This document shows positions 26,784-34,461 of a DNA stretch of 64,000 bases, piece by piece. A model generated the notes under the pieces. It was not told the origin of the DNA. It saw only the letters and a list, made by a program, of their open reading frames with translations, and made no database searches. The stretch covers positions 2,147,659 to 2,211,658 of the forward strand of contig BQKD01000001.1 of assembly GCA_022834735.1 (NCBI GenBank). Reading direction: 5' to 3'. The DNA comes from Erysipelotrichaceae bacterium OPF54. GTDB taxonomy: Bacteria > Bacillota_I > Bacilli_A > Erysipelotrichales > Erysipelotrichaceae. Numbering within the stretch: position 1 is the stretch's first letter; each line of letters opens with the position of its first letter. The translations under genes and the position numbers were made by a program.

Positions 26784-27374
26784 ATGAATAAAAAACTATT
26801 GGCAGCTGCCGCGGCCGCAGCGATGCTGCTGGCCGGCTGCAGTTCTTCAACCCCGGCACAAAAAGAGGAGAAGAAAGAAGAAAAAGCCGTAGAAAAACAG
26901 GAAAAAGAAGTAGCGAAAGAGGAAAAGAAGGAAGATGTCAAGGAAGACGTCATTGACGGGATCCTGAGCGATCTGCAGAAAGACGGCTATGAGATCGACC
27001 GCGAACGCACAGAAGACGGTATCTCGAACGCGAAGATCTATTCTGCCGACAAAGGCGAAACCGAATACGAATTCTTCATTTTCGAAGATGACGAGGCTGC
27101 CAAAGCCGGTATGCAGACCTTATACGACGATGCCCTGCGCGACAAGGACGCTTCGACCCAGCTTGCCTTCACAGACGACAAGACCCAGATCGAGGAGACC
27201 GATTCCGAGGATCACGAAAGCACATTGTACGTTCTCAATAACAATACGATCGTAAAAGGCACCGTTCCATCCAGCGAATTTTCTCAAATGAAAGAACAGT
27301 TCATAACATGGGGATTCCTGTATGGTGAGCAGGTAACGAACGAAGATATTGCCGAAACAGAAAAAAATGATTGA
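26784..27374 (+). CDS. lipoprotein with Lys/Glu-rich linker
   Basis: 196 residues. The signal peptide is MNKKLLAAAAAAAMLLAGC with lipobox LAGC (Cys at 19), then a ~40-residue Lys/Glu spacer that would extend through the wall, then a ~130-residue globular domain (KIYSADKGETEYEFFIFEDD and following). I recognise no family for this domain. The short gap to the flavodoxin gene (28 bp) suggests co-transcription. Confidence 0.8.
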   Translation: MNKKLLAAAAAAAMLLAGCSSSTPAQKEEKKEEKAVEKQEKEVAKEEKKEDVKEDVIDGILSDLQKDGYEIDRERTEDGISNAKIYSADKGETEYEFFIFEDDEAAKAGMQTLYDDALRDKDASTQLAFTDDKTQIEETDSEDHESTLYVLNNNTIVKGTVPSSEFSQMKEQFITWGFLYGEQVTNEDIAETEKND

Positions 27375-27402
27375 TACGATCTATGATCGAAAGGGGGATT
27401 CT

Positions 27403-27897
27403 ATGAAAACCATCACAGTATACTTTGGAGGACAAAATCCGGAAACATCCACGATGACGCAGGTGGCCAAAGCGGTCAGCGAAGTATGCGGCGCCGACCT
27501 GTTCGAGATCAAGCCGGTCTATCCGTACAGCACGAACATGAAAGAATGCACCGATCGGGCCAACAAGGAAAAAGACGAAAATGCCAGACCTGAAGTTATG
27601 GGCCCGATGCCCATTCTTGACGACTATTCGACCATGATCCTCGGCATGCCCAACTGGTGCGGAAGCGCGCCAATGATCGTGCTCAGCTTTCTGGATGCCT
27701 ATTATCAAAGCGGCGCCCTGAAAAATATCCGGATCGTTCCGTATATCATCAATGACGGAGCAGGTCCGCAGGAATGCGTGAAAGATCTGGAAAGAACCTA
27801 CCCGGATCTGACCATCGACGAAGGATCGAGCTTTATTGCCAACAAATACGACACAGCCGTTCCGCTTGCGATCGAGTGGATCGCGCAGGTCATGTAA
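27403..27897 (+). CDS. flavodoxin
   Basis: 164 residues from the ATG at 27403 (SD AAAGGGGG); an in-frame upstream start would run into the lipoprotein gene. The fold fits a flavodoxin_4 domain: ITVYFGGQNPETSTMTQVA at the phosphate-binding position (variant of T/SxTxxT), MILGMPNWCGSAPMIVLSFL and VPYIINDGAGPQECVKDL. It carries FMN and transfers single electrons. The partner enzyme is not identified. Confidence 0.83.
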   Translation: MKTITVYFGGQNPETSTMTQVAKAVSEVCGADLFEIKPVYPYSTNMKECTDRANKEKDENARPEVMGPMPILDDYSTMILGMPNWCGSAPMIVLSFLDAYYQSGALKNIRIVPYIINDGAGPQECVKDLERTYPDLTIDEGSSFIANKYDTAVPLAIEWIAQVM

Positions 27898-27923
27898 AAA
27901 TCCGGGACAGCGTATACACACCA

Positions 27924-27950
27924 AAGAACGGTTTAGAGCCGTTCTTTTTT
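27924..27950 (+). terminator. terminator of the flavodoxin transcript
   Basis: AGAACGG / CCGTTCT hairpin with a 7-nt loop followed by six T. Confidence 0.85.
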
Positions 27951-27960
27951 GCGTTACGCA

Positions 27961-27983
27961 CAAAAAGCCGCATACCGCGGCTT
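27961..27983 (-). terminator. terminator of the rlmCD-type gene
   Basis: Read leftward AAGCCGCGGTATGCGGC followed by five T, overlapping the final codons of the methyltransferase gene. Confidence 0.75.
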
Positions 27984-29277
27984 ATCGCTCTTTCCTTTTT
28001 TCTATGAGCGCCACACACTCGATCCCGGTCGTGTACGGAAACATATCGACCGGCTGAAGGATGGAACAGTCGTATCCCCTTTCCTTCAGACGGTCCAGAT
28101 CACGCCTGAGCGTCTTGGGATTGCACGAAATATAGATCATTTTCTTTGGCGCGATGCGCTCGATGTGGCCGATCCCCTCTTCGCTCAATCCTTTGCGGGG
28201 AGGATCCACGACCAGCACATCGCACTCCCCTTCATATTCCCTGGCAAACACGGTCGCGTCCTGACAGATATACGAGCAGTTCTCTATATGGTTGAGACGC
28301 ACATTCTCATTCGCGTTGTCCACCGCCTCTTTCACGATCTCGACCCCCGTGACCTCTTTGACATACGGGGCCATGGCCATGCCGATCGTTCCGGTCCCTG
28401 CATACAGCTCGACCAGCCGATCCTCCTTTTTCAGCTGCGCAAGATCGATGGCCGTCTGATACAGAATTTCTGTCTGGGCCGGATCGACCTGGAAAAACGA
28501 TTTAAAATGCAGCTTGATCCGGTTGCCCATGCATTCTGCCATGATCCAGTCGTTTTTATAGAGCACATCGTATTTTTCGCCGAGAATGACATTGTCGTTT
28601 CGCCGGTTTTCATTGAAAACGACACTTTCGATTTCCGAAAACCGCTTCGTCATCCTTGCTGTGAACTGGTTCAGATCGATATTTCTTTCACCGATGAACA
28701 CGACCTGGATATGTTCCTTTCCTTCACGGATCATGACATGGCGCAGACAGCGCGCCTGTTCCAGGGAAATGTGTTCTTTGATCCATAAAAACACTTTATT
28801 GATGGCCGGCGACTGAATAAAACATTCCTTCGTATCAACGATCGTATTGGAGTGGAGCCTGTAAAATCCCATTTCCACTTTTCCATTTCTGACCTGCACA
28901 GGAAACTGCGCCTTGTTGCGGTAAAACAGCGGCTCTTCCGCTTTCCGGATCGGCAAGAGCGGATACGTTCTGAACAGATCCTGCAGCCACTGATTTTTGA
29001 ATCCGCACTGTTCTGCATAGGCAATGTGCTGCATCTGGCAGCCGCCGCACCATTTTGCCGCCGGACACACCGGTTCCTGTCTTGCGTGACTTGTGGTCAG
29101 CCGTTCGATCACCTTGCCGATCGCATATTTTGAATATGTCTTGATGATCTGGATCCGCGCCTTTTCGCCCGGAAGCAGATCGTATACGAAAACCGCTTCC
29201 TCATCGATCCTGCATACTCCGGCAGCCAGATCGGTCAGCGCGACGCACTCCACTGTATATTGTTCATTCTTTTTCAT
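27982..29277 (-). CDS. rlmCD: 23S rRNA (uracil-C5)-methyltransferase, RlmCD/RumA type
   Basis: 431 residues. An N-terminal TRAM domain (ALTDLAAGVCRIDEEAVFV) is followed by the 4Fe-4S cysteines VCPAAKWCGGCQMQH with another Cys upstream. The SAM site is LVELYAGTGTIGMAMA, then DPPRKGLS and the catalytic nucleophile ISCNPKTLRRDL. In Bacillota one enzyme methylates both U747 and U1939, so RlmCD is likelier than an E. coli RlmD-type split. It is divergent from the MarR operon. Confidence 0.92.
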   Translation of the reverse strand: MKKNEQYTVECVALTDLAAGVCRIDEEAVFVYDLLPGEKARIQIIKTYSKYAIGKVIERLTTSHARQEPVCPAAKWCGGCQMQHIAYAEQCGFKNQWLQDLFRTYPLLPIRKAEEPLFYRNKAQFPVQVRNGKVEMGFYRLHSNTIVDTKECFIQSPAINKVFLWIKEHISLEQARCLRHVMIREGKEHIQVVFIGERNIDLNQFTARMTKRFSEIESVVFNENRRNDNVILGEKYDVLYKNDWIMAECMGNRIKLHFKSFFQVDPAQTEILYQTAIDLAQLKKEDRLVELYAGTGTIGMAMAPYVKEVTGVEIVKEAVDNANENVRLNHIENCSYICQDATVFAREYEGECDVLVVDPPRKGLSEEGIGHIERIAPKKMIYISCNPKTLRRDLDRLKERGYDCSILQPVDMFPYTTGIECVALIEKRKER

Positions 29278-29391
29278 GATCCTATCTTATCACTGAACGT
29301 TTTGGAAAAACAGCCATACGAAGCTGGTCAGCTTCTGCGACATTCCGGCAAAAAAGGAATATGGTTACATTGTGTGAAATACAAATGGGAA

Positions 29392-29420
29392 TTGACACTC
29401 AATATATAGCATGCTATAAC
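29392..29420 (+). promoter_or_regulatory. promoter of the marR-ABC operon
   Basis: TTGACA (29392-29397), a 17-bp spacer and TATAAC (29415-29420), close to the sigma-A consensus. Start of transcription would be near 29427, inside the second operator half. Confidence 0.85.
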
Positions 29421-29436
29421 ATTAACTAGCACGCTA
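29405..29436 (+). promoter_or_regulatory. twin palindromic operators for the MarR repressor
   Basis: TATAGCATGCTATA (29405-29418) is a perfect 14-bp palindrome over the -10 box, and TAGCACGCTA (29427-29436) is a second. Both have the core TAGC-N2-GCTA and their centres are 20 bp apart, two helical turns, so two dimers could bind the same DNA face and block polymerase. Confidence 0.75.
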
Positions 29437-29459
29437 TATATTATAGAAAGGAACTTCTT

Positions 29460-29945
29460 ATGCCCCGAAAAAAAGGCCATCTCGGATTTTATTTCCGCAG
29501 CATCTCGAACTGTATCGATAAATATTTTAACAACGAGCTCAAAACTCTCGGATTGACAAAATCGCAGCTTGATGTTCTCGCTTTTCTGTCGCGGCATCAG
29601 GACGAGCCGATCATTCAGCGTGATATCGAAAACTATTTTCACATCTCGAACCCTACGGTTACGGGAATCCTGAACCGTCTCGAGCAGAAAGGATACATTG
29701 TCCGCCGCCAGAGCGAAAAGGACAAGCGCATCCACCACATCGTCTGCACTTTTGACGCGAAAAAACTGCAGCACCTTTTCTGCACCACCGCCCAAAACAT
29801 GGAAAACCTTCTGACAAAAGATTTCAGTGCAGAGGAAAAGGAACAGCTGCGCGCCATGCTCGAACGGATCAGAAACAATGTGATCGAAGAAGAAAAGGAG
29901 GAAACCTATGATAAAAACCCTGTTAGCTCAACTAAAGGAGTATAA
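29460..29945 (+). CDS. MarR-family transcriptional regulator
   Basis: 161 residues with a winged helix: LKTLGLTKSQLDVLAFL, PTVTGILNRLEQKGYIVRRQ as recognition helix, and RRQSEKDKRIHHI wing. It is the first gene of the operon and overlaps the ABC subunit gene by 38 bp, with the palindromic operators directly upstream. This predicts autorepression, with a ligand, perhaps an exporter substrate, relieving it. Long 3' overlap with the next gene gives translational coupling. Confidence 0.92.
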   Translation: MPRKKGHLGFYFRSISNCIDKYFNNELKTLGLTKSQLDVLAFLSRHQDEPIIQRDIENYFHISNPTVTGILNRLEQKGYIVRRQSEKDKRIHHIVCTFDAKKLQHLFCTTAQNMENLLTKDFSAEEKEQLRAMLERIRNNVIEEEKEETYDKNPVSSTKGV

Positions 29946-31641
29946 GCCGGCAGCCATCAAGACCCCGGTCTTTGTAGCGTTCGAAGTCATCTTCGACGTG
30001 CTGATCCCTTATTTCATGTCGTTGCTCGTCAACGACGGGATCACCGCAAGAAACATGAACAACGTATGGCTCTACGGCGGACTGATGCTCCTGTGCGCCT
30101 TCCTGGCCCTGTGGGCCGGCGCCCAGTCCGGAAAGTATGCGGCTGTCGCATCGGCCGGCTTCGCAAAAAACCTGCGCGACGCTGAATTCAAAAATATTCA
30201 GAACTTCGCCTTCTCCAACATCGATGAATATTCGACCGGAGGACTGATCACCCGCATGATGACCGATGTCACCAATGTGCAGAACTCGTTCCAGATGATC
30301 ATCCGCATGTGCGTGCGCTCGCCGCTCATGTTCATCTTCTCGCTCGGAATGGTCTTTTATTTATCGCCACGGATCGGACTGATCTTTCTGATCGTCGTCA
30401 TCTTTCTGGCCATTGCCCTGTTCGGCATCATCTTCCTTGTACGCCCGATCTTTGAAGTTATGTTCAAAAAGTACGACAAGCTCAACGAAAACATTCAGGA
30501 AAACATTGCCGGCATCCGAGCCGTCAAATCGTTCGTGCGCGAAGATTACGAGATCGACCGCTTCGACCGATCGAGCGAGGATATTTACAAGATCAACAAA
30601 AAGGCCGAAAAGATCCTCGTGTTCAACTCTCCGATCATGCAGCTGTCCATGTATGCTCTGATGATCGGAATTTCCTGGGTCGGCGCCAAACAGGTCGTCG
30701 CCGGAAATATGGAAGTCGGTACGCTCATGTCGCTGTTCACCTACACAGGCAGTATCCTCATGTCGCTCATGATGCTTTCCATGGTCTTCGTCATGGTATC
30801 CATGTCGATCGCCAGCGCCAAACGTATTACCGAAGTCATCACGCAGGTCAGCTATCTGGAATCCCCGAAAAACGGGATCACCGAGATCAAGGACGGAAAC
30901 GTCGAGTTCGATCATGTGTACTTCAACTACAAGGAAAACGACAGCCATGAATATGTGCTCGACGATATCAATTTCACCATCCCTTCCGGAACGACTTTCG
31001 GCGTGCTCGGAGCGACCGGCTCTGCCAAGAGCTCGCTCGTCCAGCTGATCCCGAGACTGTACGATGTCACGAAAGGCAGCGTGAAAGTGGCCGGGATCGA
31101 TGTGCGCGACTACGACCTCAAAGATCTGCGCGACAAGGTCGGCGTCGTCCTGCAGAAAAACGTGCTCTTTTCCGGAACGATCCTGGAAAACATGCGCTGG
31201 GGCGATCCGGACGCGACCGAAGCCGAGATCATGGAAGCCTGCCGGCTCGCGCAGGCCGATGAATTTATCCAGCGGATGCCCGATAAATACGATACATACA
31301 TTACCCAGGGCGGTACGAACGTTTCCGGCGGTCAGCGCCAGCGGCTTTGTATTGCGCGCGCGCTGCTGAAAAAGCCGAAGATCCTGATCCTGGACGATTC
31401 CACAAGCGCGGTCGATACGAAAACCGACTCTCTGATCCGCCAGGCTTTCCTGGAGAAGATCCCGGATACGACACGGATCATCATTTCGCAGCGGATCAGC
31501 TCCATTCAGGATGCCGACAACATTCTCGTGCTCGATAACGGCAAGGTTTCCGCGATCGGTACGCACGAGGAGCTGCTTAAGACCAACGCGATCTATCGCC
31601 AGACATTTGAAGCGCAGCAGAAAGGAGATGATCAGGAATGA
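29908..31641 (+). CDS. ABC exporter half-transporter, degenerate-site subunit
   Basis: 577 residues. Six membrane helices, then an ATPase domain. Walker A reads GATGSAKSSL, with Ala where the last Gly normally stands. The signature is NVSGGQRQRLCIARAL, Walker B is ILILDDSTSA (Asp for catalytic Glu), and the switch residue is Gln (IIISQRISSI). It is probably the non-hydrolysing subunit of a heterodimer with the next gene, which overlaps by 4 bp. It is paralogous to 13002-14735. The RBS AGGAGG lies inside the marR gene. Confidence 0.93.
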   Translation: MIKTLLAQLKEYKPAAIKTPVFVAFEVIFDVLIPYFMSLLVNDGITARNMNNVWLYGGLMLLCAFLALWAGAQSGKYAAVASAGFAKNLRDAEFKNIQNFAFSNIDEYSTGGLITRMMTDVTNVQNSFQMIIRMCVRSPLMFIFSLGMVFYLSPRIGLIFLIVVIFLAIALFGIIFLVRPIFEVMFKKYDKLNENIQENIAGIRAVKSFVREDYEIDRFDRSSEDIYKINKKAEKILVFNSPIMQLSMYALMIGISWVGAKQVVAGNMEVGTLMSLFTYTGSILMSLMMLSMVFVMVSMSIASAKRITEVITQVSYLESPKNGITEIKDGNVEFDHVYFNYKENDSHEYVLDDINFTIPSGTTFGVLGATGSAKSSLVQLIPRLYDVTKGSVKVAGIDVRDYDLKDLRDKVGVVLQKNVLFSGTILENMRWGDPDATEAEIMEACRLAQADEFIQRMPDKYDTYITQGGTNVSGGQRQRLCIARALLKKPKILILDDSTSAVDTKTDSLIRQAFLEKIPDTTRIIISQRISSIQDADNILVLDNGKVSAIGTHEELLKTNAIYRQTFEAQQKGDDQE

Positions 31642-33497
31642 TAGGAAACAATATGAGCGGACTTGCCCGCGTCTTGAAAGAAACGATCAAGCACTACAAG
31701 CTGCAGTGTTTCATTGTCCTGATCCTCATCCTTGTCTCGGCTGTTGCGGGCGTTTACGGAAGCGTGTTCCTGCAGTCGCTGATCGATGACTACATCACAC
31801 CGCTGACAATGACAAACGATCCGGATTTCGGTCCGCTGATCATGGCCCTGATCCGGCTGGCTACCATTTACTGCATCGGTATCCTTTCCACCTATACGTG
31901 GAGCCGGCTGATGATCACCATCTCGCTAGGAACGCTGAACGATACGCGCGAATCGCTGTTCAACCATATGGAATCCCTGCCGATCGCCTACTTCGACACG
32001 CATGCGCACGGCGACATCATGTCCGTCTATACAAATGATACCGACACGCTGCGCCAGCTGATCTCGCAAAGCTTTCCGCAGATGATCTCCTCGCTGGCGA
32101 CGATGCTTTTCGTCCTCGTTTCGATGCTCATGCTCAATCCGCCATTGACCCTCATTGCCCTGCTCATGGCGTGCGTCATGATCTTCGTCAGCCGCTTTAT
32201 CACGAAGCGTTCAGGCCGGTATTTCCGTCAGCAGCAGATGACGCTTGGCGAAGTTAACGGTTTTATCGAAGAGATGATGGAAGGAAGCAAGGTCATCAAG
32301 GTCTTCACGCATGAGGAGCAGTCGATCCAGGACTTTGAAAAGGTGAACGAAAAGCTTTGCGAAGCGAGTACGCAGGCCAATAAATTCGCCAATATCCTTA
32401 TGCCGATCGTTATGAATATCGGATACATTTCCTATGTGCTGACCGCCTTCATCGGTGCGTGGTTCGCGCTGCACGACATGTTCGGCATGACGGTCGGTAC
32501 GATCGCCTCGTTCCTGCTTCTGAACCGGCAGTTTACCAACCCGATCGGACAGATCTCGCAGCAGATCAATGCCGTCATCATGGCTGGCGCGGGAGCGTCC
32601 CGCATCTATGCGATCCTCGACGAGCCGAGCGAGACCGATCACGGTATCGTCACGCTTGTCAACGTGAAAAAGGAAAACGGCGAATGGGTCGAATGTTCGG
32701 AAAACACCGGACACTGGTGCTGGAGACATCCTCGTCCGAACGGAAAAGTGCAGCTTGTCGAACTGAAAGGCGACGTACGCTTCCACGATGTGACGTTCGG
32801 CTATACAAAGAAGAAAGTGATCCTGCATGATATTTCGCTGTTTGCCAAGCCAGGACAGAAGATCGCGTTCGTGGGCGCGACCGGCGCAGGCAAGACAACC
32901 ATCACGAATCTGATCAACCGTTTTTACGAGATCCAGAAAGGCTCGATCACGTACGACGGGATCGATATCAAACTGATCAAAAAGCCGGATCTTCGCCGAA
33001 GTCTTGGTATCGTTCTTCAGGACACGAACCTGTTCTCGGGAACGATCATGGACAATATCCGGTTTGGCAAGCTGGACGCGACCGACGAGGAATGTATCGC
33101 GGCAGCCAAGCTGGCCAATGCCGATGAATTTGTCCGCCATCTCGAGCACGGCTACAATACTTACATTTCTGGTACGGGCGAATCGCTTTCCCAGGGACAG
33201 CGTCAGCTGCTTGCGATCGCGCGGGCCGCGGTTGCCAATCCGCCGGTCCTCATCCTCGATGAAGCGACTTCTTCGATCGATACCCGTACCGAACGGATCG
33301 TTCAGGAAGGGATGGACAAGCTGATGGCGGGCCGTACGGTGTTCGTCATCGCGCATCGTCTGTCTACGATCCAGAACTCGGACGCGATCATGGTCCTCGA
33401 ACAGGGCCGGATCATCGAGCGTGGCGACCACGACGATCTGATCAAGGAAAAAGGCACGTACTATCAGCTGTATACGGGCGCTTTCGAGCTCGACTAG
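31638..33497 (+). CDS. ABC exporter half-transporter, canonical-site subunit
   Basis: 619 residues. Walker A is VGATGAGKTT, the signature SLSQGQRQLLAIARA, Walker B VLILDEATSS and the switch VIAHRLSTI, all intact. Between the membrane domain and ATPase lies a Trp-rich insert (GHWCWRHPRPNGKVQLVELK) also found in the 11204 subunit. It forms a heterodimeric exporter with the 29908 product. The stop is followed by a strong terminator. Substrate unknown, but induction through MarR suggests a drug or toxic compound. Confidence 0.93.
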   Translation: MIGNNMSGLARVLKETIKHYKLQCFIVLILILVSAVAGVYGSVFLQSLIDDYITPLTMTNDPDFGPLIMALIRLATIYCIGILSTYTWSRLMITISLGTLNDTRESLFNHMESLPIAYFDTHAHGDIMSVYTNDTDTLRQLISQSFPQMISSLATMLFVLVSMLMLNPPLTLIALLMACVMIFVSRFITKRSGRYFRQQQMTLGEVNGFIEEMMEGSKVIKVFTHEEQSIQDFEKVNEKLCEASTQANKFANILMPIVMNIGYISYVLTAFIGAWFALHDMFGMTVGTIASFLLLNRQFTNPIGQISQQINAVIMAGAGASRIYAILDEPSETDHGIVTLVNVKKENGEWVECSENTGHWCWRHPRPNGKVQLVELKGDVRFHDVTFGYTKKKVILHDISLFAKPGQKIAFVGATGAGKTTITNLINRFYEIQKGSITYDGIDIKLIKKPDLRRSLGIVLQDTNLFSGTIMDNIRFGKLDATDEECIAAAKLANADEFVRHLEHGYNTYISGTGESLSQGQRQLLAIARAAVANPPVLILDEATSSIDTRTERIVQEGMDKLMAGRTVFVIAHRLSTIQNSDAIMVLEQGRIIERGDHDDLIKEKGTYYQLYTGAFELD

Positions 33498-33503
33498 CAA
33501 TCT

Positions 33504-33531
33504 GGTTCCGGAAATTCCGGAACCTTTTTTT
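33504..33531 (+). terminator. terminator of the marR-ABC operon
   Basis: GGTTCCGG / CCGGAACC (33504-33524) followed by seven T. Confidence 0.9.
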
Positions 33532-33535
33532 ATTG

Positions 33536-33640
33536 TTTAGAATTTTTTTAGAAATTTCTCCCGTTTCTGATTAGAAAGTTTTCGTACAGTAAGGCCATAC
33601 AGGAGAGCGCTCTTCGCACAACACAATCATCCGCTCTCCT
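33536..33640 (+). promoter_or_regulatory. candidate regulator sites and leader stem-loop of the two-component operon
   Basis: Three TTAGAA direct repeats start at 33537, 33548 and 33571, spaced 11 and 23 bp (one and two helical turns), as expected for tandem OmpR-type regulator sites. A TACAGT (33585-33590) is a possible -10. AGGAGAGCG (33601-33609) and CGCTCTCCT (33632-33640) can form a 9-bp stem in the transcript, 19 bp before a small ORF. Confidence 0.4.
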
Positions 33641-33658
33641 GAGATTGAGGTGAATACG

Positions 33659-33775
33659 ATGGAAATGATAAAATGGATTGGAATCGGAGCAGGAATTTTA
33701 TGGGTAGCCTTCGGCTTTCTCATCCACCCGATCGAAGAAGGCAAGGATGAAAAAATATGGAACATACGATATTAG
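33659..33775 (+). CDS. 38-residue single-helix membrane peptide
   Basis: The ATG at 33659 (SD TTGAGGTGA) opens a 38-codon frame with one hydrophobic helix (MIKWIGIGAGILWVAFGFLI) and a polar, acidic tail. It overlaps the response-regulator start (33757) by 19 bp, so translation is coupled. Small membrane peptides at the head of sensor operons can modulate the kinase; that is inference here. No family is recognised. Confidence 0.6.
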   Translation: MEMIKWIGIGAGILWVAFGFLIHPIEEGKDEKIWNIRY

Positions 33776-34461
33776 TTGTGGAGGATGATCAGGGAATCCG
33801 CGAAGCGATCGGTATTTATATGCAGAATCAGGGATATGAGGTCGTGCTGGCCGAAAACGGCGCCGACGGTCTGGAAAAGATGAAGGATCATGCTATTCAT
33901 CTGGCGATCGTCGATATCATGATGCCGGTCATGGACGGCATCTCGATGGTCGTGCAGGCAAGAAAAACGTACGACTTTCCGGTTATTTTCCTGAGCGCCA
34001 AAAGCGAGGATATGGACAAGATCAACGGGCTGATGATCGGCGCGGACGACTATATTACCAAACCGTTCGCGAGCATGGAGCTGATCGCGCGTGTCCGGGC
34101 GCAGCTGCGGCGCTACGAGCAGATCCTGGAGCTGCAGTCGGGCAAAGCGGAGGAAAGCAGCTCTCTGGTCATTGGCGATCTTGAGCTGGACCCGCTGACC
34201 AAGGAAGTGCATGCCTACGGCCGGCTCGTGCACCTGACGCCCAAGGAGTTTGCGATCCTTGAGCTGCTGATGCGCCATCCCAACCAGGTGTTTTCGGCGC
34301 AGCAGATCTATGAGCTGATCTGGCATGAGGAGGCGATCACGACCGACACGATCACCGTTCATATCCGCAAGCTGCGGGAAAAGATCGAGCTGGACACGAA
34401 AAACCCGATGTATATTCAGGTGGTATGGGGTGTCGGATATAAGCTTAGAAAGGACAATTGA
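33757..34461 (+). CDS. OmpR/PhoB-family response regulator
   Basis: 234 residues. The receiver domain starts with VVEDDQGIREA, has Asp in HLAIVDIMMPVMDG, Thr/Ser at FLSAKS, and Lys in YITKPF. The C-terminal winged helix carries HLTPKEFAILELLMRHP and TDTITVHIRKLREKIE. It is co-encoded with the next gene, a histidine kinase, with stop and start overlapping (TGATG). SD AAGGATGA. The cognate DNA sites may be the TTAGAA repeats upstream. Confidence 0.94.
   Translation: MEHTILVVEDDQGIREAIGIYMQNQGYEVVLAENGADGLEKMKDHAIHLAIVDIMMPVMDGISMVVQARKTYDFPVIFLSAKSEDMDKINGLMIGADDYITKPFASMELIARVRAQLRRYEQILELQSGKAEESSSLVIGDLELDPLTKEVHAYGRLVHLTPKEFAILELLMRHPNQVFSAQQIYELIWHEEAITTDTITVHIRKLREKIELDTKNPMYIQVVWGVGYKLRKDN

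Noticed and set aside
29320-29335. GAAGCTG/CAGCTTC palindrome as a second regulator site
   Set aside because: It lies well upstream of the -35 box and does not share the TAGC-N2-GCTA core; could be chance.
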